The notes under the pieces are model-generated. The model was not told where the DNA came from. It saw only the letters and a list, made by a program, of their open reading frames with translations, and searched no databases. From assembly GCA_965206125.1 (NCBI GenBank), contig CBDBIN010000032.1:1-64000 (forward strand): a DNA stretch of 64,000 nucleotides, in the 5' to 3' direction. Both the position numbers and the translations under genes were made by a program. The DNA is from CAXWPM01 sp965206125 (lineage in GTDB: Bacteria > Acidobacteriota > Terriglobia > 20CM-2-55-15). Positions 1 through 9,079 of the stretch are shown piece after piece (the stretch's first letter is position 1; each line of letters opens with the position of its first letter).

Positions 1-966
1 GAGGGGTACGTGTTCGAGGAAGACCACAACGAGACCGTATCCGACCATGGGCATTCCTGGACCGAACTGCTGACGGGCAACCGGCTGCAGAACGGCATTC
101 CACTGCACCCGACGCCGCCGCACTACGTGCGGAAGGCCTACGGGGACGCTGCCACCAACTACTGGTATGTCAACGGCGTGAGCTATTACCGCCAGTGGCG
201 GTACAGCCAGAAGTACTTCACGACGCATCCGGACTACCGTGAGGACTCGCGTCCAATGTCGCTGACGGCGACGCACATCTACTGGCCGGACATGACCCGG
301 ACTCCTGCCGAGGTGGTTGCCCAGGAGTTTCCGGATATGGGTGTGACCGACCCGGAGCGGGCGCAGCTCGAAGAGTTCATCGAAGCGACGTATGCGAAGC
401 GGTACTGGGAGTTCAACCTGAAGAACCAGCCGATCCCCCGCGACCCGTTCATCGGCGATGCGCTGGGTCTGGCGGTGATTCCGGACTTGCTCCAGGCCTT
501 CAAACCCAAGATGCTCCTCTTCCAGCAGGTCGGCCATGACACGGGTCACGGCAACGGCGGGTACCTTCGTCAGCAGACCGGGTACTTCGAATACGAGAAG
601 GTCCACAAGACAACCGACGAGCAACTGGGCAAGATCATCGACTTCGTCAAGAACGACCCGTACTTCTCGACGAATACGGCGATCATCATCCGGCCCGAAT
701 TCGGACGGGATGACGAGGTCAACCTCTACGGTGCGGTCAACCATAGCACCGGCTACTACCAGTGCCACCGTTCGGCCTCGATCTATTGGGGACCCGACTT
801 CAAGCAGGGCATGACAACCGAGCTCGTCGACCGGAAGGATATGGTCCCGACGCTGACGGGCCTGTTCAACGTGAAAGCGCCGTACGCGATCGGGCAGATG
901 CGAACGCAGATGCTGTCCGACGAGTTGAGCGACGTTCCGGAGTACAAACCCTGGGTTACCGGTTAA
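1..966 (+). CDS. Alkaline phosphatase superfamily hydrolase, 5' end outside window
   Basis: The reading frame is open to the left edge, so the true start lies upstream; the GTG at 10 is probably internal. The C-terminal half follows the layout of the alkaline phosphatase/sulfatase superfamily: a GHDTGHGNGGY segment, a long helix with DEQLGKIIDFVK, a strand TAIIIRPEFGRDDE where a DHGxxD-type metal motif is expected, an NHS segment, SIYWGPDFKQG (the usual hydrophobic-WGP strand), then DMVPTLTGLF. The DHG positions are altered here (PEFG), so the metal site may be unusual. Substrate cannot be assigned. A strong terminator follows, so this is the last gene of its unit. Confidence 0.62.
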   Translation, partial: EGYVFEEDHNETVSDHGHSWTELLTGNRLQNGIPLHPTPPHYVRKAYGDAATNYWYVNGVSYYRQWRYSQKYFTTHPDYREDSRPMSLTATHIYWPDMTRTPAEVVAQEFPDMGVTDPERAQLEEFIEATYAKRYWEFNLKNQPIPRDPFIGDALGLAVIPDLLQAFKPKMLLFQQVGHDTGHGNGGYLRQQTGYFEYEKVHKTTDEQLGKIIDFVKNDPYFSTNTAIIIRPEFGRDDEVNLYGAVNHSTGYYQCHRSASIYWGPDFKQGMTTELVDRKDMVPTLTGLFNVKAPYAIGQMRTQMLSDELSDVPEYKPWVTG

Positions 967-991
967 CACCGGTCCTTGAGACCACGAAAGA

Positions 992-1020
992 GGGCGGCCG
1001 ATTGCGGCCGCCCTTTTTTT
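992..1020 (+). terminator. Rho-independent terminator after the phosphatase-like gene
   Basis: A perfect 9-bp GC stem (GGGCGGCCG / CGGCCGCCC) with loop ATTG is followed directly by seven T. It lies 26 bp beyond the stop codon at 966. Confidence 0.9.
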
Positions 1021-1028
1021 CGTCCCAG

Positions 1029-1198
1029 GTGTAGGGGCGGGACCCGTGCCCGCCCGACATCTAGATGTGTCGAAACAGAAGATGTTTCGAGAAAAGGACG
1101 TTTCAAAACAGAAGATGTTTTCGAGAAAAGGACGTTTCGAAACAGAAGATGTTTCGAAAACCGCAGCCGCCGGGTGGCCACAGGTGCCACCCCTACAC
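1029..1198. repeat. 170-bp composite repeat: inverted ends around three 33-34 bp tandem units
   Basis: The ends carry an inverted GTGTAGGGG / CCCCTACAC, each next to a GC-rich self-complementary stretch. Between them lie three near-identical units (starting about 1066, 1099 and 1133) built on GAAACAGAAGATGTTTCGAG and GAAAAGGACGTTTC. It fills most of the gap between the first two genes and carries no plausible gene. Confidence 0.7.
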
Positions 1199-1269
1199 TC
1201 AAGCCCACAGGTTCGCGACGCTTACCCAAAGCTGATATCCTGCCAGTCATTCCTTTGCACGGAGACCTT

Positions 1270-1794
1270 ATGAAGAACGCTTTCCTGATCTCGGTGATTC
1301 TGCTCGCGACATTCGGGCTGATGTTCGCGCAGGAGACCGGCCCGAGTGATGCCGAGCAGGTTGTGCTGGACTGGTTCGAACGATGGAACGCGCTGGACGG
1401 GTCTGATGAGGCGACCGAGCGCGTCGTGGCACTGTACCTCCCGGATGCCATGCACCAGGTCGGCCCGAACCCAAGACAGATAGGCCCCGTCAGGTTCGAT
1501 GGAGCGGCGGCCATCCGCAAGATGACCGTCGACTTTGCGAGAGACCACACGGATCTGACCTACCGGATCCAGACCGTGACGGCAAACGAGCAATCGGCGG
1601 ACCTGCTTCATGTGGCCGAAGGGCCCTGGAGCGGGCTGGGCGTGGCCGTCGAGTTCGTCGCCGCTTACACCGAGAAGGCGAGCGGCACACGGTTCATGCA
1701 CCCCGGGGCGATGTTTTTTCAGATTCAGGATGGGAAAATCCGCAGGGCGCGTACCTATCTGGGGCACCGTGAACTGACGCCTATCGTGCCTTAG
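1270..1794 (+). CDS. Small secreted NTF2/SnoaL-like protein
   Basis: The start is the ATG at 1270, preceded by GGAG, rather than in-frame codons upstream that run through the repeat. The 174-aa product begins with a signal peptide (MKNAFLISVILLATFGLMFA, cleavage probably near FAQE). The mature part has the SnoaL/NTF2 pattern: an early helix EQVVLDWFERWNALD, a middle DGAAAIRKMTVDF helix, and a final strand MFFQIQDGKIRRARTYLG. Such folds bind small molecules or act as isomerases or hydrolases, but no catalytic residue set can be assigned. It stands alone between a repeat and the broken FGE-like gene. Confidence 0.7.
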   Translation: MKNAFLISVILLATFGLMFAQETGPSDAEQVVLDWFERWNALDGSDEATERVVALYLPDAMHQVGPNPRQIGPVRFDGAAAIRKMTVDFARDHTDLTYRIQTVTANEQSADLLHVAEGPWSGLGVAVEFVAAYTEKASGTRFMHPGAMFFQIQDGKIRRARTYLGHRELTPIVP

Positions 1795-1865
1795 GATCCG
1801 TAATCGCCCAGAGCCGTAGCGTCGGTTCTATTCAGCGCCGAGCATGTGATGTCTCAAGTAGTTCT

Positions 1866-2698
1866 ATGAGATCCCTCTACACTCTTCTCCTCGTTCTCGC
1901 GACGGGGGCCGGGGTTGTCCCGGCTCCCGCGCAGAGCCCCTCAGCGTCCGGGAACATGGTCCTCGTGCCCGACGGCGAGTTCTGGATGGGCCGCGCCAAC
2001 TTCTTTACGGGTGACGAGATCAGCTCGATGACACCCGAGGGGATGGACGATTCGCCGGCCCACCTGGTCACCCTTGACGCTTTCTACATAGATCAATACG
2101 AAACCACCAATGAGGAGTACGCCGCCTTCGTCGAAATGACGGGGCGCCCAGCGCCCGACTATTGGGTCGCTGGGCAACATCCTGGAGACCGCCTCGGCAT
2201 CCTGTACACAGCGTGAGTTGGCACGACGCGACAGATTATTGCGAATCGGTGGGGAAACGACTCCCGACCGAGGCGGAATGGGAGAGAGCCGCGCGTGGGG
2301 GGCGCGACCGGCAGCTGTTTCCCTGGGGCGATTTTCTGGTGCCGCCCGGCGGGGGGGAGTCTGTTAGAGATCTGCCCGATATCAGGCGCGGACACTTTGC
2401 CGATCCGGGCGGTCCCCTCGACGTCGGGGGCTTTCCCCCGAACGACTACGGCCTCTACGACATGATTGGTAACGTATGGGAGTGGGTGTCGGACCGTTAC
2501 GAGAAGTTCTACTATGCGGTGAGCCCCGCGGAAAACCCGGAGGGGGGTGAAGGCTCTGACAGGGTGCTGCGCGGCGGATCCTGGTCCGACTCCGATGCCC
2601 GAACTCTCGCCGTCAATAACCGCGGCCACGCCGACCCGGATACCCTTTCACCGACCTACGGCTTCCGCTGCGCGATGTCGATCGACGCTGAGCACTAG
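1866..2698 (+). pseudogene. Formylglycine-generating-enzyme-like (SUMF1/FGE-sulfatase) gene with one frameshift
   Basis: Two overlapping frames (1866-2216 and 2162-2698) together give one FGE-like protein. The first has a signal peptide (ending PAPAQ), then MVLVPDGEFWMG and DAFYIDQYETTNEEYAAFVE, the usual N-terminal FGE signature. The second continues HPVHSVSWHDATDYCESVGKR, LPTEAEWERAARGG, GNVWEWVSDRY, VLRGGSW and YGFRCA. The join lies near 2160-2200, where one base appears to be missing. Members without the catalytic Cys pair act in other roles, and no convincing Cys pair is visible here. Either a true pseudogene or a sequencing error. Confidence 0.82.
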
Positions 2699-2715
2699 GC
2701 TTCCATCTCTCATTC

Positions 2716-5058
2716 CTACTTCGAGTTCGAGAGGGCTTCGGCGACCCGGCGCAGCAATTGTGCGGGTGTGAACGGCTTCTGCAGGATGTCTTCGCTCAGG
2801 ATCGACGCCCGGCCCTCGAGGGCGTTGCTTGTGTAGCCGGACATGTAGAGGACTGTTACGTCCTTGCCCCGAGATCTCAGCCGGTCGACCATTTCCGGGC
2901 CTGTCATGTGAGGCATGATGACGTCCGTCAGCACCAGATCGGGATTGAGATCCCCAATCTGCGCCAGCGCGTCTTCGGGATCCGCGGCATCCGCGACCGT
3001 GTAGCCGCCCATGACCAGGATTTCCGCGGCCAGCTGGCGAAGCGTGTCGTCATCTTCGACGATCAGCACACTCGCATCGCGTCTAGGAACAGCCGTCGCT
3101 GCGGCGGGGATGACCGCAGCGGCGACGGATTTGTCCACGGCGGGGAAGTAGACTTCGAATGTCGCCCCCTGGCTGGGCGCCGTCCGGACCCTGATCGACC
3201 CTCCGCATTGACGGACGGCCCCATAAGATGTCGCCAGACCCAGGCCCGTGCCCTTGCCGTACTCCTTGGTTGTGAAGAAGGGTTCGAAGATGTGCGACTG
3301 GGTCTCCGGATCCATCCCGATCCCCGTATCGGTGATCGACATCAACGAGTAGCCTCCGGGACGCACCCCGAACTCGTCTGCGGTCGACTCTTCGACCAAG
3401 ACGTCGGCGGTCTCGATCGTCAAGCGCCCGCCGCCGGGCATCGCGTCCCGTGCGTTCGTCGCCAGGTTGATGACGACTTGCTCGAGCTGGGCCGGATCGA
3501 CTTCCACGTTCCGCAGGTCCACTGCCAGGCTGCTCTCCATCTCGACGGCTTCACCGACGATGCTTTGGAGCATCGGAGTCATCTCGGTGAGCAGGCTGTT
3601 GAGGTTGAGGACCCTGGGCTCGACAGGTTGCTTTCTTCCGAACGCCAGCAGACGTCGGGTCAGATCCGCGGCTTGCTCGGCTGCGCGTCCGATCGCCTCC
3701 ATCTTGGGCCGGGCCGGATGATTGGGACTCATGCCGTCCGCGAGTAACCCGCTGTAGCCGGTCACCACCGTCAAGAGGTTGTTGAAATCGTGGGCGATGC
3801 CTCCGGCCAATCGGCCCACCGCCTCCATTTTCTGTGCTTCATGAAACTGCCGCTCGAGCAGTTTCTGCTCACTGACGTCCTTCGTCACGCCCGTGATGCC
3901 GGTGATCCGTCCGTTCTTGTCCCGCACCGGCGATAGTGACACCGAGACGTCGATAAGCCGGCCGTCCTTGCGTATTCGGACCACGTCGCTCAACGTGAAA
4001 CGTCGTCCCTTGGCAACTTCGCTCATCGCGTCTTCCCGCTGCGAGATCGCGTCTGCAGGGAAGAGAACCGACACGGATCGACCGACCATTTCCTCGGCAG
4101 AATACCCGTAGGTTCTTTCGGCTCTCTGGCTCCAACTCGTGACAATTCCCTTGAGTGTCGTGGTGATGATGGCGTCCTGGGTCGCGTCCACGAGCGCTGC
4201 CAGCTCCAACTGCGCCTCGATCTCCTTCAATCGCTCTGTCAGGTCTCGGGCGACGAGGATCGTTGAATTCCGACCACCGACCTGAAACGGGCTGAGATGG
4301 ATTTCCGCGGTGAACGTGTCTCCGTCACGTCGCAGTGCCGAGCATTCGAGCCGTCTTTCGGCCCTTGACGGTTGCCTTAAATCTGGTTTGGAATCCGTGT
4401 TCGCAAGGAGAGCTTCGATTTCAAGTCCAATGAAATCGTCACGCTCGTACCCGAACATCTGAATCGCTCGACGGTTGACCAGCGTGATTCTTCCGTGCGG
4501 ATCGAAGACGACGACGCCGTCGGGGGCGGACTCCAGGAGTGTACGGAACAACTCTTCGCTGGCAGCCACCTTGCGATGCGCAATCCGAAGCTCGTCTTCG
4601 CTCCGCTTGCGTTCGCTGATGTCGGTGATCGTCCCGATGTATCCCGTGATCCGTCCTGCTCGGTCGCGCTCCGCGATGGCCTGCCCGTACAGCCAGGTGC
4701 TCGCGCCGTCGGGCCGACGAAACCGGAACTCGGACCTGTACGTCCGTTCCTCCCGGTCGGCAGTTTCCCACTCAGCGAAGACCCGGTGGCGATCCTCCGG
4801 ATGGAACGCCCTCAACCAACCACGGCCGCGCGACTGCTCGGGCGTGAGTCCGGAAAGATCGCACCACTTGCTGTTGACGTAGAGGCAGAGCCGCCGAGAG
4901 TCGGCGCGGAGGATGCCGACCGGAGACACCGAGGCCAACGTGTTCAACAGATGAGAGTCCAGCGCCTCACGTTTTGCGGCCCCGCGTTTGGGCTCGGCTG
5001 GCTTCGAGCCGGCATCCTTGCCGGGATGGGATCGACGACTGTCCGGTTTGCGGGGCAT
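2716..5058 (-). CDS. Hybrid PAS-sensor histidine kinase with C-terminal receiver
   Basis: The product is about 780 aa. The ATG at 5058 lies 11 nt after an AGGAGG; a TTG at 5067 is too close to that site. Three PAS domains lie at roughly 40-150, 165-280 and 285-400, each followed by a PAC-like DISERKR, DLTERLK or DVSEQK segment. HisKA comes next with GRLAGGIAHDFNN (phospho-His near 423), then HATPase_c motifs NLATNARDAM, DTGIGM, FEPFFTTK and GTGLGLA, and finally a receiver with EDDD and phosphoacceptor LTDVIMP (Asp near 712). No membrane segment is visible, so it is cytosolic. The N-terminus is basic and Pro-rich. No separate regulator is adjacent. Confidence 0.95.
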   Translation of the reverse strand: MPRKPDSRRSHPGKDAGSKPAEPKRGAAKREALDSHLLNTLASVSPVGILRADSRRLCLYVNSKWCDLSGLTPEQSRGRGWLRAFHPEDRHRVFAEWETADREERTYRSEFRFRRPDGASTWLYGQAIAERDRAGRITGYIGTITDISERKRSEDELRIAHRKVAASEELFRTLLESAPDGVVVFDPHGRITLVNRRAIQMFGYERDDFIGLEIEALLANTDSKPDLRQPSRAERRLECSALRRDGDTFTAEIHLSPFQVGGRNSTILVARDLTERLKEIEAQLELAALVDATQDAIITTTLKGIVTSWSQRAERTYGYSAEEMVGRSVSVLFPADAISQREDAMSEVAKGRRFTLSDVVRIRKDGRLIDVSVSLSPVRDKNGRITGITGVTKDVSEQKLLERQFHEAQKMEAVGRLAGGIAHDFNNLLTVVTGYSGLLADGMSPNHPARPKMEAIGRAAEQAADLTRRLLAFGRKQPVEPRVLNLNSLLTEMTPMLQSIVGEAVEMESSLAVDLRNVEVDPAQLEQVVINLATNARDAMPGGGRLTIETADVLVEESTADEFGVRPGGYSLMSITDTGIGMDPETQSHIFEPFFTTKEYGKGTGLGLATSYGAVRQCGGSIRVRTAPSQGATFEVYFPAVDKSVAAAVIPAAATAVPRRDASVLIVEDDDTLRQLAAEILVMGGYTVADAADPEDALAQIGDLNPDLVLTDVIMPHMTGPEMVDRLRSRGKDVTVLYMSGYTSNALEGRASILSEDILQKPFTPAQLLRRVAEALSNSK

Positions 5059-5116
5059 CTGGCGCAACGCCTCCTGCGTACTCCCCCATTTCTACCACAA
5101 GGGCAGTTTGAGCTTG

Positions 5117-6205
5117 CTAGGCACCGGCCGACTTACGGACCTGGGAGACGACCATATCTCCGATCTGGTCGGTCTTCAGACCGCTCTTGGCGTCGATAGA
5201 GGGGATCTCCCGGGATGAGAGCAGTTCGGCGATTGCTTGCTCCACGGCCTTTCCGGCGGCTTCCTCACCGAGGAAGTCGAGCATCATCGACATGGCGGCG
5301 ATAGCTCCGAGCGGGTTGGCCACGTTCATGCCGGCATACTTGGGAGCCGAACCGTGAATGGGTTCGAACATTCCGTTCTTGCCGGGGTGAATGTTGCCCG
5401 AAGCCGCGATACCCATCCCGCCCTGGATCATCGCACCCAGGTCCGTGATGATGTCGCCAAAAAGGTTCGTCGTAACGATCACGTCGAACCATTCCGGGTT
5501 CTTGATCATCCACATGCAGCAGGCGTCGACGTAGGCATGATCGGTCTCGACATTGGGAAACTCCACTCCCACCTCTGCGAACGTTCGCGTCCACAGGTCG
5601 TGAGGCCGGATTGCGTTTGCCTTGTCGACGAGCGTCAACTTGGCACGACCGTCGCCGGCTCGTTTCTTGGCCCGCCTCACCGCGGTTTCGAAACCGTAAC
5701 GGATGGCCCTCTCGACACCATTGCGCGTGTAGACGCCCACGACCGATGCGACCTCGTGTGGCGTTCCCTTTCGTGCGATGCCGCCCACCTGGGCGTAGAA
5801 ACCCTCGGTGTTCTCGCGGATAACGACGAAATCGATGTCCTCGGGCTTCTTGTCTTTCAGTGGGCATAGGTGTTCGGCGTAGAGCCGAATCGGCCGCAGG
5901 TTGACGTAGAGGTCCAGTCCGAACCGTAAGCCCAGGATGACCGACCGTTCGACCAGCCCGGGTTCCACATCCGGATGTCCGATGGCGCCGAGAAAGACGG
6001 CGTCGAGCTTTCCCCACTCGTCGATGAGGCTGTCAGGAACGAGTTCCTTCGTCTTTAGGTAGTGTGCGCCGCTGTAGGGGTAACTAACGGTTTCGAACTT
6101 GAAATCGTGGATTTCAGAGATGGCCTGGAGAACCTTGATGCCTTCGTTGGCGACGTCCGGGCCGATGCCGTCGCCTGCTAAGAGTCCGATCTTGTGTGTA
6201 TGCAT
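5117..6205 (-). CDS. Isocitrate/isopropylmalate dehydrogenase family enzyme
   Basis: A 362-aa NAD(P)-dependent beta-decarboxylating dehydrogenase. It begins KIGLLAGDGIGPDV and carries LVDKANAIR, NLFGDIITDLGAMIQGGMG and FEPIHGSAPKYAGMNVANP, covering the 2-hydroxyacid and Mg-binding core. The substrate loop reads IRENTEGFYAQVGG, closer to isocitrate, homoisocitrate or tartrate dehydrogenases than to the RELTGG loop of classical LeuB. Genomes often label such proteins 3-isopropylmalate dehydrogenase. No leuACD neighbours occur, so substrate stays open. The ATG follows an AAGGAAG site. It is divergent from mrp. Confidence 0.85.
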   Translation of the reverse strand: MHTHKIGLLAGDGIGPDVANEGIKVLQAISEIHDFKFETVSYPYSGAHYLKTKELVPDSLIDEWGKLDAVFLGAIGHPDVEPGLVERSVILGLRFGLDLYVNLRPIRLYAEHLCPLKDKKPEDIDFVVIRENTEGFYAQVGGIARKGTPHEVASVVGVYTRNGVERAIRYGFETAVRRAKKRAGDGRAKLTLVDKANAIRPHDLWTRTFAEVGVEFPNVETDHAYVDACCMWMIKNPEWFDVIVTTNLFGDIITDLGAMIQGGMGIAASGNIHPGKNGMFEPIHGSAPKYAGMNVANPLGAIAAMSMMLDFLGEEAAGKAVEQAIAELLSSREIPSIDAKSGLKTDQIGDMVVSQVRKSAGA

Positions 6206-6415
6206 ATATGCACTTCCTTTCGATTAAGCAAAACACCAATAATAAACCCATGGGCCGGAAAAGGGTCGCCTGAATCGCACCTGGCGGACCTTGGGCCGCA
6301 AACCCGCGATGGAACAAATCAGTAAACTACCGCATTTCGGGCCGAGTCGCATTTGCTCGACCCGGCGGGTAGAATACAGATTCGGGTAAACACACAAGAA
6401 CCACAGAGGGGGAGC

Positions 6416-7480
6416 ATGGCAACTGAAGAGCAAGTGCTCGGCGAGTTGAGGAAAGTCCTGGATCCGGATCTGCAGAAGGACATCGTTTCGCTCGGCTTCA
6501 TCCGCAACATGAAGATCGAAGACGGGAGGGTCGCCTTCGATGTGAACCTGACGACCCCGGCTTGCCCGGTCAAGGAGCAGATGCGCGACGAGGCGACCGC
6601 CCTCGTAGCGGCGCTGCCGGGCGTGAGCGAAGTGAACGTCAACATGACGGCCGAGGTTCGTCAGTCGCCGCAGAGGGGCAAGGGTTCGATTGCCAACATT
6701 CGCAATATCGTGGCCATCGGCAGCGGTAAGGGCGGCGTCGGGAAGTCCACGATCTCGGTGAACGTGGCCGCGGCGCTCGCCCAGTCAGGCGCGCGTGTGG
6801 GACTCCTGGACGGGGACATCTACGGCCCGACGATGCCGATCATGTTGGGAGTGGATGGCCCTCCGGATCACACCGGCGGCAAGATTCAGCCGCGGGAGTC
6901 GGCCGGGCTGCGGTTCATGTCGATGGGCCTGCTCGTGAAGTCGTCGGACCAGCCGCTGATCTGGCGCGGCCCGATGGCGCACAAGGCCTTTCAGCAGTGT
7001 CTTTTCGATGTCGACTGGGGCGAGCTCGACTACCTGATCATCGACCTGCCGCCCGGGACGGGCGATGTCCACCTGACGCTCACACAGTCGGTTCCGGTCA
7101 CCGGCGCGGTGATCGTGTCCACGCCCCAGGATGTCGGTCTCAAGATTTCGATCAAGACGCTCCGGATGTTCGAGCAGACGAAGGTTCCTATCCTGGGCAT
7201 GATCGAGAACATGGCGTACTGGGTATGCTCGCATTGCGACGCGAAGGACTACATCTTCGGAGAAGGTGGTGCGCGCCGGGCGGCCACCGAACTCGGCATT
7301 CCGTTTCTCGGAGAAGTTCCCCTGGACATGCCGATACGGGTTCAGTCCGATGCGGGCGAACCGATCGTCGTTGCCTCTCCGGATGCGCCTAGCAGCGTCG
7401 CGATGCGACGAATCGCGGAACAACTCGCCGCGCAGGTCAGCATCCGCACCTTCGAAGCTCCGCTACTTGAGGTCGAGTAA
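6416..7480 (+). CDS. mrp: Mrp/ApbC-type P-loop ATPase, iron-sulfur carrier
   Basis: Start ATG 6416 follows GAGGGGGAG. The 354-aa product has an N-terminal MIP18/DUF59 domain (about 1-85, with TTPACP) and a Mrp/NBP35 ATPase domain. The deviant Walker A GSGKGGVGKST lies at 102-112, the second motif at LIIDLPPGTGD, and a C-terminal CSHC (Cys271, Cys274) matches the bridging Fe-S site of this family. It is expected to carry Fe-S clusters to apoproteins in the cytosol. A DUF971 gene starts 3 bp downstream and ubiX follows by overlap, so the three form one unit. Confidence 0.95.
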   Translation: MATEEQVLGELRKVLDPDLQKDIVSLGFIRNMKIEDGRVAFDVNLTTPACPVKEQMRDEATALVAALPGVSEVNVNMTAEVRQSPQRGKGSIANIRNIVAIGSGKGGVGKSTISVNVAAALAQSGARVGLLDGDIYGPTMPIMLGVDGPPDHTGGKIQPRESAGLRFMSMGLLVKSSDQPLIWRGPMAHKAFQQCLFDVDWGELDYLIIDLPPGTGDVHLTLTQSVPVTGAVIVSTPQDVGLKISIKTLRMFEQTKVPILGMIENMAYWVCSHCDAKDYIFGEGGARRAATELGIPFLGEVPLDMPIRVQSDAGEPIVVASPDAPSSVAMRRIAEQLAAQVSIRTFEAPLLEVE

Positions 7481-7483
7481 AGG

Positions 7484-7822
7484 ATGCCCCCAAGCTCCGG
7501 TTCGACCGATCCGACCAAGATCAAGAAACTCGGCCCACAGGAGCTGATGATCCACTGGAAGGATGGTCACGAGAGTCGCTATATGGGACCGGTGTTGAGG
7601 GGGCTCTGCCCGTGTGCAACGTGCGAGGATGAGAACACGGGCCAACGATTGATCCTGCCCATCCACATCCCGGATGAGCTCGAATTTCGCAAGATCGAGC
7701 TCGTTGGCCACTATGCGCTCCAGTTTGAATGGAGCGATGGACATCACACCGGAATCTACAGCTTCGACCGGCTCCGCAAGCTCTGCCCGTGTGAGAAGTG
7801 CCGGCCCGGCGGATCCGGATGA
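7484..7822 (+). CDS. DUF971 domain protein
   Basis: 112 aa, almost entirely one DUF971 (gamma-butyrobetaine hydroxylase N-terminal-like) domain, with LMIHWKDGHESRY, LRGLCPCATC, FEWSDGHHTGIYSFDRLRKLCPCEKC. Two CPCxxC motifs could bind metal or an Fe-S cluster. DUF971 is often found beside or fused to Mrp, and here it begins 3 bp after mrp stops, which suggests a shared role in Fe-S handling (inference). Its stop overlaps the ubiX ATG. Confidence 0.9.
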   Translation: MPPSSGSTDPTKIKKLGPQELMIHWKDGHESRYMGPVLRGLCPCATCEDENTGQRLILPIHIPDELEFRKIELVGHYALQFEWSDGHHTGIYSFDRLRKLCPCEKCRPGGSG

Positions 7823-8394
7823 CGCGGATCGTCGTCGGAATTTCCGGGGCGTCGGGAGCCATCTACGGCATCCGTCTGCTTGAGGTTCTTAAAACGCAGC
7901 CCGACGTCGAAACCCACCTCGTAATCACCGAGATGGGCCGGGTGACGATCTCCATGGAGACGGACACCTCTGTAGGAGAAGTGGAGAAGCTCGCCGATCA
8001 CACCTATCCGATCCGCGATCTTGCCGCGCCGATCTCAAGCGGTTCGTTCTTTGCGGACGGGATGATCATTGCGCCCTGTTCGGTCCGGACCTTGTCGGCG
8101 GTGGCGCGTTCGGCCAACGACAATCTGCTGACGCGCGCTGCTGACGTCACGCTGAAGCAGCGCCGGCGACTGGTCCTCATGTTCCGCGAGAGCCCGCTGC
8201 ACGAAGGACACTGCCGTTTGATGGTGGACGCTTCCAGGATGGGGGCAATCCTGATGCCGCCGGTCCCCGAGTTCTATTCGCATCCGAAAACGCTCGGAGA
8301 CGTGGTCGATCAGACCGTCGGTCGCGTCCTGGACCTGTTTGGACTCGACGTCCTGCCGAAGCGTTGGGGCACTCCGAGGCCCTCCGACCGATAG
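7819..8394 (+). CDS. ubiX: Flavin prenyltransferase UbiX
   Basis: 191 aa. The start is the ATG at 7819, which overlaps the previous stop as ATGA. Family marks are VVGISGASGAIYGIRLLE (FMN/phosphate loop), APISSGSF, MIIAPCSVRTLSAVARSANDNLLTRAADV, RRLVLMFRESPLHEGH and a final PEFYSHPKTL...VGRVLDLFGL. The enzyme attaches a dimethylallyl group to FMN to make the prenylated FMN used by UbiD-type decarboxylases. No ubiD is visible in the window. A hairpin terminator starts at the stop codon. Confidence 0.95.
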   Translation: MTRIVVGISGASGAIYGIRLLEVLKTQPDVETHLVITEMGRVTISMETDTSVGEVEKLADHTYPIRDLAAPISSGSFFADGMIIAPCSVRTLSAVARSANDNLLTRAADVTLKQRRRLVLMFRESPLHEGHCRLMVDASRMGAILMPPVPEFYSHPKTLGDVVDQTVGRVLDLFGLDVLPKRWGTPRPSDR

Positions 8395-8424
8395 GGGACG
8401 GAGGTACAGCTCCGTCCCCTCTTT
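8394..8424 (+). terminator. Hairpin terminator between ubiX and dcd
   Basis: A 10-bp stem GGGGACGGAG / CTCCGTCCCC with a 6-base loop, followed by TCTTTC. It begins on the last base of the ubiX stop and separates two convergent genes. Confidence 0.7.
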
Positions 8425-8438
8425 CCCGATACGTCCCC

Positions 8439-8999
8439 TCAGCCCCCCGTCTTCGAAAATTGTATGGTCTTCTGTGCCTGATACTTTCCCTTCCGGTCCT
8501 GATAGGAGACGTCGCACGGCTCATCCGACTGAAAGAAAAGGAGCTGGCAGAGACCCTCGTTTGCGTACACGCGGACCGGCCGGGGCGTCGTGTTCGCAAT
8601 CGACAGCGTGGCATACCCCTCCCATTCCGGCTCGAAGGGCGTGACGTTGACCAGGACCCCGGCCCGGGCGTAGGTCGACTTTCCAAAGCAGATCGTCAGG
8701 ACGTCACGGGGGATCCGCAGGTACTCGAGGGTCCGTCCCAGGATGTAGCCGTTCGGTGGGATATCGCATTGAGAACCTTGGTGCTTACGGTAGTATTCTG
8801 TCGGAATTGCCTTGGGATCGATGATCCCTTCCGCCGGCGGCGTGAAGATCTGAAACTCGTCGGCCAGCCTCAGATCGTATCCGTAGGATGACAATCCGTA
8901 GGAAATTGTCCCCGCCGCAACCTGGTCCGAGCTGAACGGTTCGATCATCCCGTTCTCCTCGGCCATCCGACGAATCCAACTATCTGGTTTAATTGCCAT
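8439..8999 (-). CDS. dcd: dCTP deaminase
   Basis: 186 aa, close to the usual 190. Motifs are SYGLSSYGYDLRL, ILGRTLEYLRIPRDVLTICFGKSTYARAGVLVNVTPFEPEWEGYATLSI (with the catalytic Glu in EPEWEG) and an ANEGLCQLLFF strand. The trimeric enzyme converts dCTP to dUTP, feeding dTMP synthesis. The family also holds bifunctional dCTP deaminase/dUTPases, which cannot be excluded from sequence alone. It ends convergently against ubiX. Confidence 0.95.
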   Translation of the reverse strand: MAIKPDSWIRRMAEENGMIEPFSSDQVAAGTISYGLSSYGYDLRLADEFQIFTPPAEGIIDPKAIPTEYYRKHQGSQCDIPPNGYILGRTLEYLRIPRDVLTICFGKSTYARAGVLVNVTPFEPEWEGYATLSIANTTPRPVRVYANEGLCQLLFFQSDEPCDVSYQDRKGKYQAQKTIQFSKTGG

Positions 9000-9079
9000 T
9001 GCCTAACGCCCCCTATGGATGGTAAAAGTGGTAAGAATATGGTTACAAAAGAGATAGCTCAAGCGACTGGAGGTTTACT

